A DNA stretch of 38,654 bases from Novosphingobium sp. (GTDB lineage Bacteria > Pseudomonadota > Alphaproteobacteria > Sphingomonadales > Sphingomonadaceae), in the NCBI GenBank assembly GCA_019510335.1, contig JAEKKO010000088.1, positions 1-38,654 on the forward strand, written 5' to 3'. The notes under the pieces are model-generated. The model did not search any database. It saw nothing but the letters and a program-made list of their open reading frames with translations, and was not told where the DNA came from. The position numbers and the translations under genes are program-made. This document shows, in pieces, positions 9,522 through 17,856 of this stretch; position 1 is the first letter of the stretch, and every line of letters starts with the position of its first letter.

Positions 9522-10735
9522 TGGCCAGCAATCCGCCCTATGTCCCTGGTGCCGGCCGCTTGCCGGCCTCGGCCCAGCGCTACCGCCGGACCCGCCGCGG
9601 CGAGCTGGCGATCTGGTGGCGCGAGATCGACCGCGTGCTGCTGACGCTGATCCTGGCGCTGATGGCGATCGGCACCGCCGCGGTTGCCGCCGCCTCGCCG
9701 GCGAGCGCGCGGCGGCTGTCGACCGCGGCGGTCAAGCTCGACGACCTGCACTTCTTCGTGCTCCACGTCCGCTGGCAGGCGCTCGGGCTGGCGACGATGT
9801 TCGGGGCCTCGCTGCTGTCGAAGGAATCGGCCCGGCGCGCGGGGATCCTGCTCGGCTTCGCAATGCTTATCGCGCTGATGCTGGTCCCGGTGGTCGGGAC
9901 CTCGGTCAATGGCGCCAAGCGCTGGCTCAATCTCGGCATCTCGCTCCAGCCGTCGGAGTTCCTCAAGCCGGCGTTCGCAATCGGCCTGGCCTGGATCCTC
10001 TCGTGGCGGGTGCGCGATCCCAACCTGCCGGTGCTGAAGATCTCGATGGGGATCATGGGGCTGGTTGCGGTGCTGCTGATGGTCCAGCCGGACTTCGGCT
10101 CGACGATCCTGTTCGCGGCGGTGTGGTTCGTCCTGGCGCTGCTCTCGGGACTGCCGCTGCGGCGCATCGCCATCGCCGCGGGGGCGGGCATCCTCGGGAT
10201 CCTGGCCGCCTATCTGTTCTACGCCAACGCCCGCCACCGGATCGACAGCTTCCTCGGCGGCGGGACCGCGTTCGACCAGGTCGACCTCGCCAGCCGCACG
10301 TTGCTCGCCGGAGGCTGGACCGGCAGCGGGCTGTGGCTCGGGACCAAGAAACTCGGCCTGCCCGAAGCGCACACCGACTACATCTTCTCGGTGATTGGCG
10401 AGGAATTCGGGCTGATCGTCTGCGCGGTGATCGTCGTGCTTTACCTGGCGATCATCGCCCGGGTGCTGGTCCGCCTGACCGAGGAGGAAGACCTGTTCAC
10501 GGTGCTCGCCGCGACCGGCCTTACCGCCCAGCTCGGCGGACAGGCGTTCATCAACGTCCTCGTCAATCTCCAGCTGTTCCCGTCGAAGGGGATGACGCTG
10601 CCGCTGATCAGCTACGGCGGCTCGTCGACGATCGCGCTGTGCCTCGGGGTCGGGTTCCTGCTGGCGATCACCCGGCGCAATCCCTTCCTCCAGCGCGATC
10701 GGCTGAACTTCCGCAACACGGGGGTGCTCAAATGA
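9521..10735 (+). CDS. ftsW: Septal peptidoglycan polymerase FtsW (SEDS family)
   Basis: FtsW polymerises lipid II into septal glycan strands together with FtsI. The 404-residue protein has a cytoplasmic basic N-terminus of about 40 residues and then about ten membrane segments. SEDS signatures present are GAKRWLNLGISLQPSEFLK, the LPEAHTDYIFSVIGEE loop, whose aspartate (D286) corresponds to the catalytic Asp of the family, and the C-terminal LPLISYGGSS. The ATG at 9521 shares its A with the murD stop. The stop overlaps the murG start by ATGA. Confidence 0.95.
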   Translation: MASNPPYVPGAGRLPASAQRYRRTRRGELAIWWREIDRVLLTLILALMAIGTAAVAAASPASARRLSTAAVKLDDLHFFVLHVRWQALGLATMFGASLLSKESARRAGILLGFAMLIALMLVPVVGTSVNGAKRWLNLGISLQPSEFLKPAFAIGLAWILSWRVRDPNLPVLKISMGIMGLVAVLLMVQPDFGSTILFAAVWFVLALLSGLPLRRIAIAAGAGILGILAAYLFYANARHRIDSFLGGGTAFDQVDLASRTLLAGGWTGSGLWLGTKKLGLPEAHTDYIFSVIGEEFGLIVCAVIVVLYLAIIARVLVRLTEEEDLFTVLAATGLTAQLGGQAFINVLVNLQLFPSKGMTLPLISYGGSSTIALCLGVGFLLAITRRNPFLQRDRLNFRNTGVLK

Positions 10736-12072
10736 GCCCGGTCAACCGCCACTACGTGCTCGCCGCCGGCGGGACCGGCGGGCACCTGATCCCGGCGTTC
10801 GCCCTCGCCGCCGAGCTCGAGCGGCGCGGCCACCACGTCGCGCTGGTCACCGATGCGCGTGGGGCCGCGATCCCGGGCAAACCGGCGTCGCTGACCGCCC
10901 ACGTCCTCCCCGCCGGCCGGCTCGAGGGCAAGAACCCGCTCGGCTGGGTCCGAGGCGTGCAGGCGATCCTCGAAGGCCGGCGCATGGCGCTGCGCCTGTT
11001 CGAGAGCTTCGAGCCGTCGGCGGTGATCGGCTTCGGCGGCTATCCGGCGCTGCCGACGCTGCTCGCCGCGAACGCCGCCGGCATCCCCAGCCTGATCCAC
11101 GAGCAGAACGCGGTGCTCGGCCGGGTCAATCGCTATCTGGCCAACCGCGTCAACGCCATCGCCACGGCCTACCGCCAGGTCGATCGGCTTTCCCCCAAAC
11201 TCGCCGAGAAGGTCCACCTGGTCGGCAACCCGGTGCGCGCCGAAGTGCTGGCGCTGCGCGAGGCGCCGTTCCCGCCATTCACCGAGAACGGCGTGCTGCG
11301 CGTGCTGGTGACCGGCGGTAGCCAGGGTGCGCGAGTCCTGTCGCACGTCGTGCCGGACGGCCTCGCGATGCTCCAACCGGCGCTGCGGACGCGGCTGCAG
11401 GTGACGCAGCAATGCCGCCCCGAGGACATCGAGGAAGTCCGCGCGCGTTATTCGGGGCACGACATCCCGGCCGAGCTCGGCACGTATTTCGAGGACATGG
11501 CCAGTCGCCTGGCCGATTGTCACTTGTTCATCGGCCGCGCCGGCGCCTCGACGATCGCCGAGCTGACGGCGGTCGGGCGCCCGGCGATCCTCGTCCCGCT
11601 GCCGATCGCCACCGACGATCACCAGGCCGCCAACACCCGCGAGATCGTCGCCGCCGGGGGTGCCCGGGCGATCCGTCAGGAGCGGTTCAGCGCCGTCGAA
11701 CTGGCCAAGCAGATCCAGGCGATGGCCCAGCGCCCCGACACGCTGGCGACCGCGGCGCATGCGGCGTGGAACTGCGGTTATCCCAATGCCGTGCCCGATC
11801 TCGCCGACCTCGTCGAGAGCTTCGGCGGCAGCCCGATGATGGACGTGATCCGCGTCGCCCAGGGGGTTGGCGCGGCGGGCCAGGAAGCGGTCGCCGTCGG
11901 CGCGCGCGCTTCGATGAGCCGGGTTCAGTTCCGCGGTCGCGCTGGCGCACCGTCATGGCTGCGGCGGCTCGTCCGCGCCTCGCTCTCCCGCCTTCCGGCA
12001 CTCTTCCCGCGCCGCGGCCCGCTGCTGCTGGGCATGGCGAAGCCGCTCCGCGACGGGGGCGCGCGCGGATGA
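10732..12072 (+). CDS. murG: UDP-GlcNAc:lipid I N-acetylglucosaminyltransferase MurG
   Basis: MurG transfers GlcNAc to lipid I at the inner membrane face to make lipid II. The GT-B fold motifs are GGTGGH at residues 13-18, [35 protein letters not shown] and the UDP-GlcNAc site [17 protein letters not shown]. The product has 446 residues, about 50 more than usual for the group. After the normal end (near [14 protein letters not shown]) comes an Arg-rich tail including [18 protein letters not shown], which could form an amphipathic membrane-binding helix. Third-position G/C is somewhat lower in the tail, so it may be recently acquired coding sequence. Starts and stops overlap the neighbours by ATGA. 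Confidence 0.94.
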   Translation: MSPVNRHYVLAAGGTGGHLIPAFALAAELERRGHHVALVTDARGAAIPGKPASLTAHVLPAGRLEGKNPLGWVRGVQAILEGRRMALRLFESFEPSAVIGFGGYPALPTLLAANAAGIPSLIHEQNAVLGRVNRYLANRVNAIATAYRQVDRLSPKLAEKVHLVGNPVRAEVLALREAPFPPFTENGVLRVLVTGGSQGARVLSHVVPDGLAMLQPALRTRLQVTQQCRPEDIEEVRARYSGHDIPAELGTYFEDMASRLADCHLFIGRAGASTIAELTAVGRPAILVPLPIATDDHQAANTREIVAAGGARAIRQERFSAVELAKQIQAMAQRPDTLATAAHAAWNCGYPNAVPDLADLVESFGGSPMMDVIRVAQGVGAAGQEAVAVGARASMSRVQFRGRAGAPSWLRRLVRASLSRLPALFPRRGPLLLGMAKPLRDGGARG

Positions 12073-13484
12073 AGGGCGTCGGCACCGACATCGGCACGAT
12101 TCACTTCGTCGGCATCGGCGGGATCGGCATGTCGGGCATCGCCGAGGTCATGCACAATCTCGGCTACCGCGTGCAGGGCTCGGACATCGCCGAGGGCTAC
12201 GTCGTCGAAGGCCTGCGGGCGCGCGGGATCAAGGTGATGATCGGCCATGCCGCGGCCAACCTTGGCGATGCCGCGGTGGTGGTGACCTCGACCGCCGTCA
12301 AGCGCGACAACCCCGAAGTCGTCGCCGCGCTCGAGCATCGCGTCCCGGTCGTTCGCCGGGCGGAGATGCTGGCCGAGCTGATGCGGCTCAAGAACACCGT
12401 CGCCGTCGCCGGGACCCACGGCAAGACCACCACCACCTCGATGATCGCCGCGCTGCTCGATGCCGGCGGGATCGATCCGACGGTGATCAACGGCGGGATC
12501 ATCAACAGTTACGGCTCCAACGCCCGGCTCGGCGCCAGCGAGTGGATGGTCGTCGAAGCCGACGAGAGCGACGGCAGTTTCCTCCGCCTCGACGGGACGC
12601 TTGCGGTCGTCACCAACATCGATCCCGAGCACCTCGACCACTACGGCAGCTTCGACGCGGTCAAGGAGGCGTTCGTCGAGTTCATCGAGAACGTTCCGTT
12701 CTACGGCGCGGCGGTGCTGTGCATCGACCATCCCGAAGTCCAGGCGGTGATTCCGCGGGTCCGCGATCGGCGGGTGATCACTTATGGCTTCTCGGCCCAG
12801 GCCGACGTGCGCGGCGAGGCGGTGACGCCGGTCCCAGGCGGCAACCGCTTCACCGCAGTGGTGCGCCAACGCGACGGCGTTCAGCGGCGGATCGAGTCGA
12901 TCGAGCTGCCGATGCCGGGGCGGCACAACGTCCAGAACGCCCTCGCCGCGGTCGCGGTGGCGATCGAGATGGGCTGTTCCGACGGCTGCATCCGCACCGG
13001 CTTCGCCCGCTTCGGCGGGGTCAAGCGGCGCTTCACCAAAGTCGGCGAAGTCGGCGGCGTCAGCATCATTGACGATTATGCCCATCACCCGGTGGAAATC
13101 CGCGCGGTGCTCGCCGCCGCGCGCGAGGGCGTCCGCGGGCGGGTCATCGCGGTCGCCCAGCCGCACCGCTATACCCGCTTGCGCGACCTGATGGACGAGT
13201 TCCAGACCGCCTTCAACGATGCCGACGTGGTCTATGCCGCCCCGGTCTACCCGGCCGGCGAGGCGGCGGTCGACGGCGTCGACAGCGCCGCGCTGGTGGC
13301 CGGGCTCAAGGAACGCGGCCACCGCGCGGCATTCGTCGTGCCCGACCGGCGGGCGCTCGCCGAAGCACTCGCGACGAGCATCGAGCCAGGTGACGTGGTG
13401 GTCTGCCTCGGCGCCGGCGACATCACCAAGTGGGCCGCCGGCCTTGCCGACGCGATCGCCGGGCAGGGGGCCAAGGCGGCGTGA
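12069..13484 (+). CDS. murC: UDP-MurNAc:L-alanine ligase MurC
   Basis: MurC adds the first stem-peptide residue, L-Ala, to UDP-MurNAc. The 471-residue protein begins with the UDP-binding Rossmann motif [12 protein letters not shown], has the ATP loop [12 protein letters not shown] (G115-T120), [24 protein letters not shown], and the C-terminal [13 protein letters not shown] and AQPHRYTRL motifs. All family blocks are present. The ATG at 12069 overlaps the murG stop; the stop shares an A with the murB start (TGATG). Confidence 0.96.
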   Translation: MKGVGTDIGTIHFVGIGGIGMSGIAEVMHNLGYRVQGSDIAEGYVVEGLRARGIKVMIGHAAANLGDAAVVVTSTAVKRDNPEVVAALEHRVPVVRRAEMLAELMRLKNTVAVAGTHGKTTTTSMIAALLDAGGIDPTVINGGIINSYGSNARLGASEWMVVEADESDGSFLRLDGTLAVVTNIDPEHLDHYGSFDAVKEAFVEFIENVPFYGAAVLCIDHPEVQAVIPRVRDRRVITYGFSAQADVRGEAVTPVPGGNRFTAVVRQRDGVQRRIESIELPMPGRHNVQNALAAVAVAIEMGCSDGCIRTGFARFGGVKRRFTKVGEVGGVSIIDDYAHHPVEIRAVLAAAREGVRGRVIAVAQPHRYTRLRDLMDEFQTAFNDADVVYAAPVYPAGEAAVDGVDSAALVAGLKERGHRAAFVVPDRRALAEALATSIEPGDVVVCLGAGDITKWAAGLADAIAGQGAKAA

Positions 13485-14329
13485 TGGCGCAAGCGATCCC
13501 ATTGAAGGCGAGCGAAGTCGAAGTCCCCCGACTGCGCTCGGGACGAACGGAGGGCGGCGGCAAGCTCACCGCCGATGCGCCGCTCGCGCCGCTGGTGTGG
13601 TTCAAGGCCGGCGGGGCGGCCGAGTGGCTGTTCGAGCCCAAGGATTTGGCCGACCTTCGGGCGTTCCTCGCCGATCTCGATCGGCAAGTGCCGGTGATGG
13701 CGTTGGGGCTCGGCTCCAACCTGATCGTCCGCGACGGCGGCGTGCCCGGCGTGGTCGTGCGGCTCGGCAAGGCGTTCGCGCGCGTCCAGAAGCGCGATGC
13801 GACGACGCTCGATTGCGGCGGGGGAGCCTCCGGCATCCTCGTCTCCTCGACCGCGCGGGATGCGGGAATCGCCGGGCTCGAGTTCCTCCGCTCGATTCCG
13901 GGCACGGTCGGGGGTTTCGTGCGGATGAACGGCGGCGCCTACAGGCGCGAGGTCAAGGACATTCTTGTCGATTGCGACGTCGTCCTCCGCTCGGGCGAGC
14001 TGGTGACGCTGCCGCTGGCGGCGCTCGGCTACAGCTATCGCCACTCGGAGCTGCCGGACGGCGCCATCGTCGTCGCCGCGCGGTTCCGCGGCGCGCCCGG
14101 CGAGCCGCAGGCGATCCAGGCCGAGATGGACCGCATCTCCGCCTCGCGCGAAGCCTCGCAGCCGCTGCGCAGCAAGACCGGCAGCGAGAAGCACACCAAC
14201 TTCCTGATCAACACCGGCAGCGCGACCGCCGGCGAGATCGAGGCGCTCGGCGAAGACGTGCGGCGCCGCGTGCGCGAGAGCCAGGGCGTCGAGCTGGAGT
14301 GGGAAATCCAGCGGGTGGGGCGCAAGTGA
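13484..14329 (+). CDS. murB: UDP-N-acetylenolpyruvoylglucosamine reductase MurB, internally deleted
   Basis: MurB is the FAD enzyme that reduces UDP-GlcNAc-enolpyruvate to UDP-MurNAc. The FAD-binding half is intact (LVWFKAGGAAEWLF, LGLGSNLIVRDGG, FLRSIPGTVGGFVRMNGGA) and so is the end (EKHTNFLINTG, VELEWEIQRVG). At residues 231-235 the sequence jumps from RSKTG directly to SEKHTN. Relatives have about 31 residues between these, including GSTFKNP, whose Ser is the catalytic proton donor. The gap is in frame, so the frame stays open, but the 281-residue product should be inactive. The N-terminus also contains a REP-like hairpin translated as residues 9-19. The ATG at 13484 overlaps the murC stop. 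Confidence 0.9.
   Translation: MAQAIPLKASEVEVPRLRSGRTEGGGKLTADAPLAPLVWFKAGGAAEWLFEPKDLADLRAFLADLDRQVPVMALGLGSNLIVRDGGVPGVVVRLGKAFARVQKRDATTLDCGGGASGILVSSTARDAGIAGLEFLRSIPGTVGGFVRMNGGAYRREVKDILVDCDVVLRSGELVTLPLAALGYSYRHSELPDGAIVVAARFRGAPGEPQAIQAEMDRISASREASQPLRSKTGSEKHTNFLINTGSATAGEIEALGEDVRRRVRESQGVELEWEIQRVGRK
13509..13540. repeat. REP-like hairpin inside the murB 5' coding region
   Basis: CGAGCGAAGTCG (13509-13520) and CGACTGCGCTCG (13529-13540) form a 12-base inverted repeat with one mismatch and an 8-base loop, followed by GGACGAACGG. This resembles a short palindromic repeat (GAGCGAAGTCGAAGG type) that I recall as common between genes in sphingomonads. Here it lies in frame within murB codons 9-19. 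The family assignment is from memory and needs a genome-wide count. Confidence 0.6.
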
Positions 14330-14350
14330 GCGGAGCCGCGCAACTCCGCA

Positions 14351-14479
14351 CCGGGATGGGGAGGGGGACCACCCGCAGGGTGGTGGAGGGGGGAAGCCGG
14401 TCGGCGCACGCACTCGTTGGTCGCGTCAACACGAGAGCCCCCTCCACCGCCGTTCCGGCGGTCCCCCTCCCCATCCCGG
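14351..14479. repeat. Inverted pair of REP-like elements (BIME-like) between murB and ddlB
   Basis: Two 42-base arms at 14351-14392 and 14438-14479 are inverted copies of each other. The outer 20 bases and inner 10 match exactly, while the middle differs. Each arm has its own small hairpin there: ACCACCC-GCA-GGGTGGT on the left and ACCGCCG-TTC-CGGCGGT on the right, so the changes are compensatory. The spacer is 45 bases. This is the layout of a bacterial interspersed mosaic element. It fills most of the 163-base murB/ddlB gap and may terminate or stabilise mRNA segments. Confidence 0.75.
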
Positions 14480-14484
14480 GGAGG
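14478..14484 (+). promoter_or_regulatory. ddlB Shine-Dalgarno abutting the repeat
   Basis: GGGGAGG at 14478-14484 lies 8 bases before the ddlB ATG (14493). Its first two bases are the last two bases of the right repeat arm, so folding of the repeat could affect ribosome access. Confidence 0.6.
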
Positions 14485-14492
14485 AATTTGGC

Positions 14493-15443
14493 ATGAGCCT
14501 CCACGTCGTCGTGCTGATGGGCGGGTGGTCGTCCGAGCGCGAAGTGTCGCTGCTCAGCGGCAACGGCGTCGCCGATGCGCTCGAGGCGCGCGGCTATCGC
14601 GTCACTCGCATCGACATGGATCGCCAGGTCGCGCTGCGCCTTGCCGAAGCCAGGCCCGACATCGTCTTCAACGCGCTCCACGGCGCGCCCGGCGAGGACG
14701 GCACGGTCCAGGGGATGATGGACCTGATGGGCCTCGCCTACACCCATTCGGGCCTGACCACCTCGGTCATCGCGATCGACAAGGAGCTGACCAAGCAGGC
14801 GCTGATCCCCCACGGGGTGCCGATGCCGGGCGGGCGGATCGTCGCGTCGGAGGAGGTTCACGAGCGCGATCCGCTGCCGCGGCCCTACGTGCTCAAGCCG
14901 ATCAACGAAGGCTCGTCGGTCGGGGTGGCGATCGTCACCGCCGAAAGCAACTTCGGCAACCCGATCGCGCGCGATGCCGCCGGGCCGTGGCAGGAGTTCG
15001 AACGCCTGCTCGCCGAGCCCTACATCCGCGGCCGCGAGCTGACCGCGGCGGTGATCGGCAGCGGCGAGAATGCCCGCGCGCTGATGGTCACCGAGCTCAA
15101 GCCCAAGTCCGGCTTCTACGATTTCGCCGCCAAGTACACGGACGGGATGACCGAGCACGTCTGCCCGGCCGAGTTGCCCGACGTGATCACCGAGGCGTGC
15201 AAGGAGCTGGCGCTGCGGGCGCACCGGCTGCTCGGCTGCGGCGGGTGCAGCCGCTCCGACTTCCGCTGGGACGACGAGCAGGGCCTCGACGGGCTGTTCC
15301 TGCTCGAGGTCAACACCCAGCCGGGGATGACTCCGCTGAGCCTGGTTCCCGAGCAGGCGCGGCACATGGGGATGGACTACGGCGACCTGGTCGAGGCGAT
15401 CATCGCCGATGCGCTGGTCGAGCGGCGGGAGCCGGTGGCATGA
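14493..15443 (+). CDS. ddlB: D-alanine:D-alanine ligase
   Basis: Ddl joins two D-alanines with ATP to make the dipeptide used by MurF. The 316-residue ATP-grasp protein has the N-terminal VLMGGWSSEREVSLLSG, FNALHGAPGEDGTVQG, the ATP-binding YVLKPINEGSSVGV, and the C-terminal SRSDFRWDD and LLEVNTQPGMTPLSLVPEQA, which carry the Mg and D-Ala binding residues. Length is typical. It is separated from murB by a repeat pair but overlaps ftsQ by ATGA, so its translation starts afresh at its own strong Shine-Dalgarno. Confidence 0.96.
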   Translation: MSLHVVVLMGGWSSEREVSLLSGNGVADALEARGYRVTRIDMDRQVALRLAEARPDIVFNALHGAPGEDGTVQGMMDLMGLAYTHSGLTTSVIAIDKELTKQALIPHGVPMPGGRIVASEEVHERDPLPRPYVLKPINEGSSVGVAIVTAESNFGNPIARDAAGPWQEFERLLAEPYIRGRELTAAVIGSGENARALMVTELKPKSGFYDFAAKYTDGMTEHVCPAELPDVITEACKELALRAHRLLGCGGCSRSDFRWDDEQGLDGLFLLEVNTQPGMTPLSLVPEQARHMGMDYGDLVEAIIADALVERREPVA

Positions 15444-16456
15444 GCCGCAAGCTCAAGCGCGGCGGGACCAGCGTGCGCAAGGTCGCGGCGCAGCAAGGCA
15501 CGGCGCGCAAGGTCCGCACCGCCAAGGCCAAGACCGGCTCGCTGCTCGATCGGATCGTCTCCTCGCTGCCGTTCAGCGAGGCGCAGCTGCACCGGGTGTT
15601 TCTCGCCGCAATCCTCGGCGGGGCGGTCGTGCTGGCGTGGGTCGTGGCGAGCTTCGCCGGGGTGCCGGCGATGGCGCAGGAGCAGGTCGCCTCGCTCGCC
15701 GCCGACGCCGGCTTCAAGGTCCGCCGGGTCGAGCTGCGCGGGGTCAATCACCTCAACCAGCTCAAGGTCTATGAGCGGGTCCTGTCCGAGCGCGACAGGG
15801 CGATGCCGCTGGTCGACATCGGCCGCTTGCGCGACGAGCTGCTCGAGCTGTCGTGGGTCGACGATGCGCGGGTTTCGCGCCAGCTCCCCGACACCCTGGT
15901 GATCGACATCGTCGAGCGGGTGCCGCACGCGGTGCTGCGCAAGGCCGACCGCCTGGTCCTGATCGATGCCGAAGGCCATGAGCTCGAGCCGATCTCGCCC
16001 GAGCGGGCGCGCGGCAAGCTGGTCCTCGCCGGTCCTGGCGCGGGCCAACAGGTGACGGCGCTGTCGGCGCTGCTCGACGCCGCGCCCGCGCTCGGCCCGC
16101 AAGTCCACCAGGCCGAATGGGTCGGCAACCGCCGCTGGAACTTGACGTTCCAGACCGGGCAGATCCTCGCCCTGCCCGAGGGCGAGAAGCCGGCGGCGAA
16201 TGCGCTGGTGTCGTTCGCACGGCTCGACGGCACCAATCGGCTGCTTGGCGGGCGCGTGGTCGCATTCGACATGCGCGCGCCCGACCGGATCTATTTGCGC
16301 GTCCCCAACCGCGCCGCCGACGCCGCCGCCGCGGCCCAGGCGAGCGCCGCGGCGCTGGCCCGGGCCAAGGCCGCGGCGGCCGGGACCGCCCGGCATGAGC
16401 TCGCGGTTCCGCACCCGACCAAGTCCCCGTCCGCATCCCAGAAGGAGGCCCAATAA
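15440..16456 (+). CDS. ftsQ: Cell division protein FtsQ
   Basis: FtsQ is a bitopic inner-membrane protein that recruits FtsL/FtsB and regulates septal synthesis. The 338-residue product has a long basic cytoplasmic N-terminus (about 1-53), one transmembrane segment at about 54-75, and a periplasmic POTRA domain beginning at FKVRRVELRGVNHLNQ. It continues with SWVDDARVSRQLPDTLVIDIVERVP split over the POTRA/beta boundary. The C-terminal part is Ala-rich (RAADAAAAAQASAAALARA) and probably disordered or helical. The start overlaps ddlB by ATGA; the TAA stop overlaps the ftsA ATG. Confidence 0.93.
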   Translation: MSRKLKRGGTSVRKVAAQQGTARKVRTAKAKTGSLLDRIVSSLPFSEAQLHRVFLAAILGGAVVLAWVVASFAGVPAMAQEQVASLAADAGFKVRRVELRGVNHLNQLKVYERVLSERDRAMPLVDIGRLRDELLELSWVDDARVSRQLPDTLVIDIVERVPHAVLRKADRLVLIDAEGHELEPISPERARGKLVLAGPGAGQQVTALSALLDAAPALGPQVHQAEWVGNRRWNLTFQTGQILALPEGEKPAANALVSFARLDGTNRLLGGRVVAFDMRAPDRIYLRVPNRAADAAAAAQASAAALARAKAAAAGTARHELAVPHPTKSPSASQKEAQ

Positions 16457-17736
16457 TGGCTTCTCCCCGTATCGCCCGCGTGTTCGGGGCGGTCAACATC
16501 GGCTCGTTCCGCATTTCCGCGATCGTCGCCGGGCAGACCGACAGCGGCGAAATGATCGTGCTCGGCTCCGGCCACCGCGGCGCCGAAGGGATCAAGCGCG
16601 GTTATGTGACCGACATGGCCGCGGCGACTTACGCCGTGCGCGACGCCATCGAAAAGGCCGAGAAGATGGCCAACACCAGCGTCTCGAGCGTGTGGATCGG
16701 CAGCTCGGGCGCCGGGCTCGCCAGCCAGATCGCCCAGGTCGAAGTCGAGATCGGCGGACGGCGGATCGAGCAGGACGACATCGACCACCTGCTCGTCGCC
16801 GGGCGCGACGTGATCCAGCCCGATGGACGCATGGTGCTCCATGCCCAGCCGGCGCACTACACCCTCGACGGCGCCCACGGCGTGCCCAATCCCCGGGGGC
16901 TCCATGCCGAGCGGCTCGGGGTCGACATCCACGTCATGCTCGCCGACGGGGCGCCGGTGCGCAACATCACCGAGGCCGTGCAGAACGCTCACCTCGAAGT
17001 CGAGGCGGTGGTCGGCTCGCCGATCGCCGCCGGCCATTCGTGCCTGACGCCGGAAGAGCGCGAGCTCGGCGTTGCATTGGTCGAATTCGGGGCCGAAGTG
17101 ACCAACGTCGCCGTCTATGCCGCCGGGATGCTGGTCGGGCTGACCTCGATCGCGATGGGATCGGGCGACGTTACCGACGCCATCGCCTCGGGTTTCGGCA
17201 TCCGCCGGTTCCAGGCCGAACGGCTGAAGTGCGTTCACGGCTCGGCCATCGCCAGCCCGGCCGATCACCGCGAGATGATCCCGGTCAACGGCCCCGGCGA
17301 GGACAGCGGCACGCCGCTCGCCCGCCATGCCGACGACAAGAACCGCGTGCCCCGCGCCGAGCTGGTCTCGGTGATCACGACGCAGCTCGGGCGGCTGATG
17401 GAGGAAATCTCGAAGGCGCTGAAAAGCATGGGCTTTACCGGCGCGCGCGGGCAACAGATCGTGCTCACCGGCGGCGGGGCCGAGCTCGCCGGGCTGGCCG
17501 ATTATGCCCAGGCGGCGCTCGGCAAGCCGGTGCGGATCGGCAAGCCGCCGGTGCTCAAGGGCTTGCCCGATGCCCACGCGACGCCGGGCTTCACCACGCT
17601 CACCGGCCTGGTGCTCTATGCCGCGGCCGATCCGGTCGACATCCGCAAGGTCGGGCCGAGCTACCAGCCGACCATCCGCTATGCTGGGCTCGGCCTCGTC
17701 GGGCGGGTCTATCGGGCGCTGCGGGAATACTTTTGA
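16456..17736 (+). CDS. ftsA: Cell division protein FtsA
   Basis: FtsA is the actin-like ATPase that tethers FtsZ filaments to the membrane. The 426-residue protein starts with the nucleotide-binding GAVNIGSFRISAIV segment, then GIKRGYVTDM, the inserted 1C domain, EFGAEVTNVAVY (phosphate 2-like), and the adenosine motif VLTGGGAELAGLADYA. The C-terminus GRVYRALREYF is the expected amphipathic membrane-targeting helix. An AAGGAGG Shine-Dalgarno lies at 16442-16448 and the ATG overlaps the ftsQ stop (TAATG). It is complete, and followed by a 120-base gap before ftsZ. Confidence 0.96.
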   Translation: MASPRIARVFGAVNIGSFRISAIVAGQTDSGEMIVLGSGHRGAEGIKRGYVTDMAAATYAVRDAIEKAEKMANTSVSSVWIGSSGAGLASQIAQVEVEIGGRRIEQDDIDHLLVAGRDVIQPDGRMVLHAQPAHYTLDGAHGVPNPRGLHAERLGVDIHVMLADGAPVRNITEAVQNAHLEVEAVVGSPIAAGHSCLTPEERELGVALVEFGAEVTNVAVYAAGMLVGLTSIAMGSGDVTDAIASGFGIRRFQAERLKCVHGSAIASPADHREMIPVNGPGEDSGTPLARHADDKNRVPRAELVSVITTQLGRLMEEISKALKSMGFTGARGQQIVLTGGGAELAGLADYAQAALGKPVRIGKPPVLKGLPDAHATPGFTTLTGLVLYAAADPVDIRKVGPSYQPTIRYAGLGLVGRVYRALREYF

Positions 17737-17743
17737 TGGTTAA
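17736..17743 (-). promoter_or_regulatory. CtrA-like half-site (TTAACCAT) upstream of ftsZ
   Basis: ATGGTTAA on the + strand is TTAACCAT on the minus strand, matching the CtrA half-site known from Caulobacter. It starts at the last base of the ftsA stop and lies about 115 bases before the ftsZ ATG. CtrA represses ftsZ in Caulobacter; its role here is inferred. Confidence 0.4.
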
Positions 17744-17793
17744 CAAATCCGCGCGATCGTTGTGGACAAGCGCCAGATTGGCTTTGCCTCGCC

Positions 17794-17813
17794 GAGTCGA
17801 ACCGTGCAGAATC
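17794..17813. promoter_or_regulatory. Two GANTC methylation sites in the ftsZ upstream region
   Basis: GAGTC (17794-17798) and GAATC (17809-17813) fit the CcrM target GANTC. CcrM methylation is known to stimulate ftsZ transcription in Caulobacter. No confident -35/-10 pair is visible in the 120-base gap. Confidence 0.4.
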
Positions 17814-17856
17814 GCACCAATTCGTTCGGGCCGGTGAGCCCCGACAGGAGACCAGC

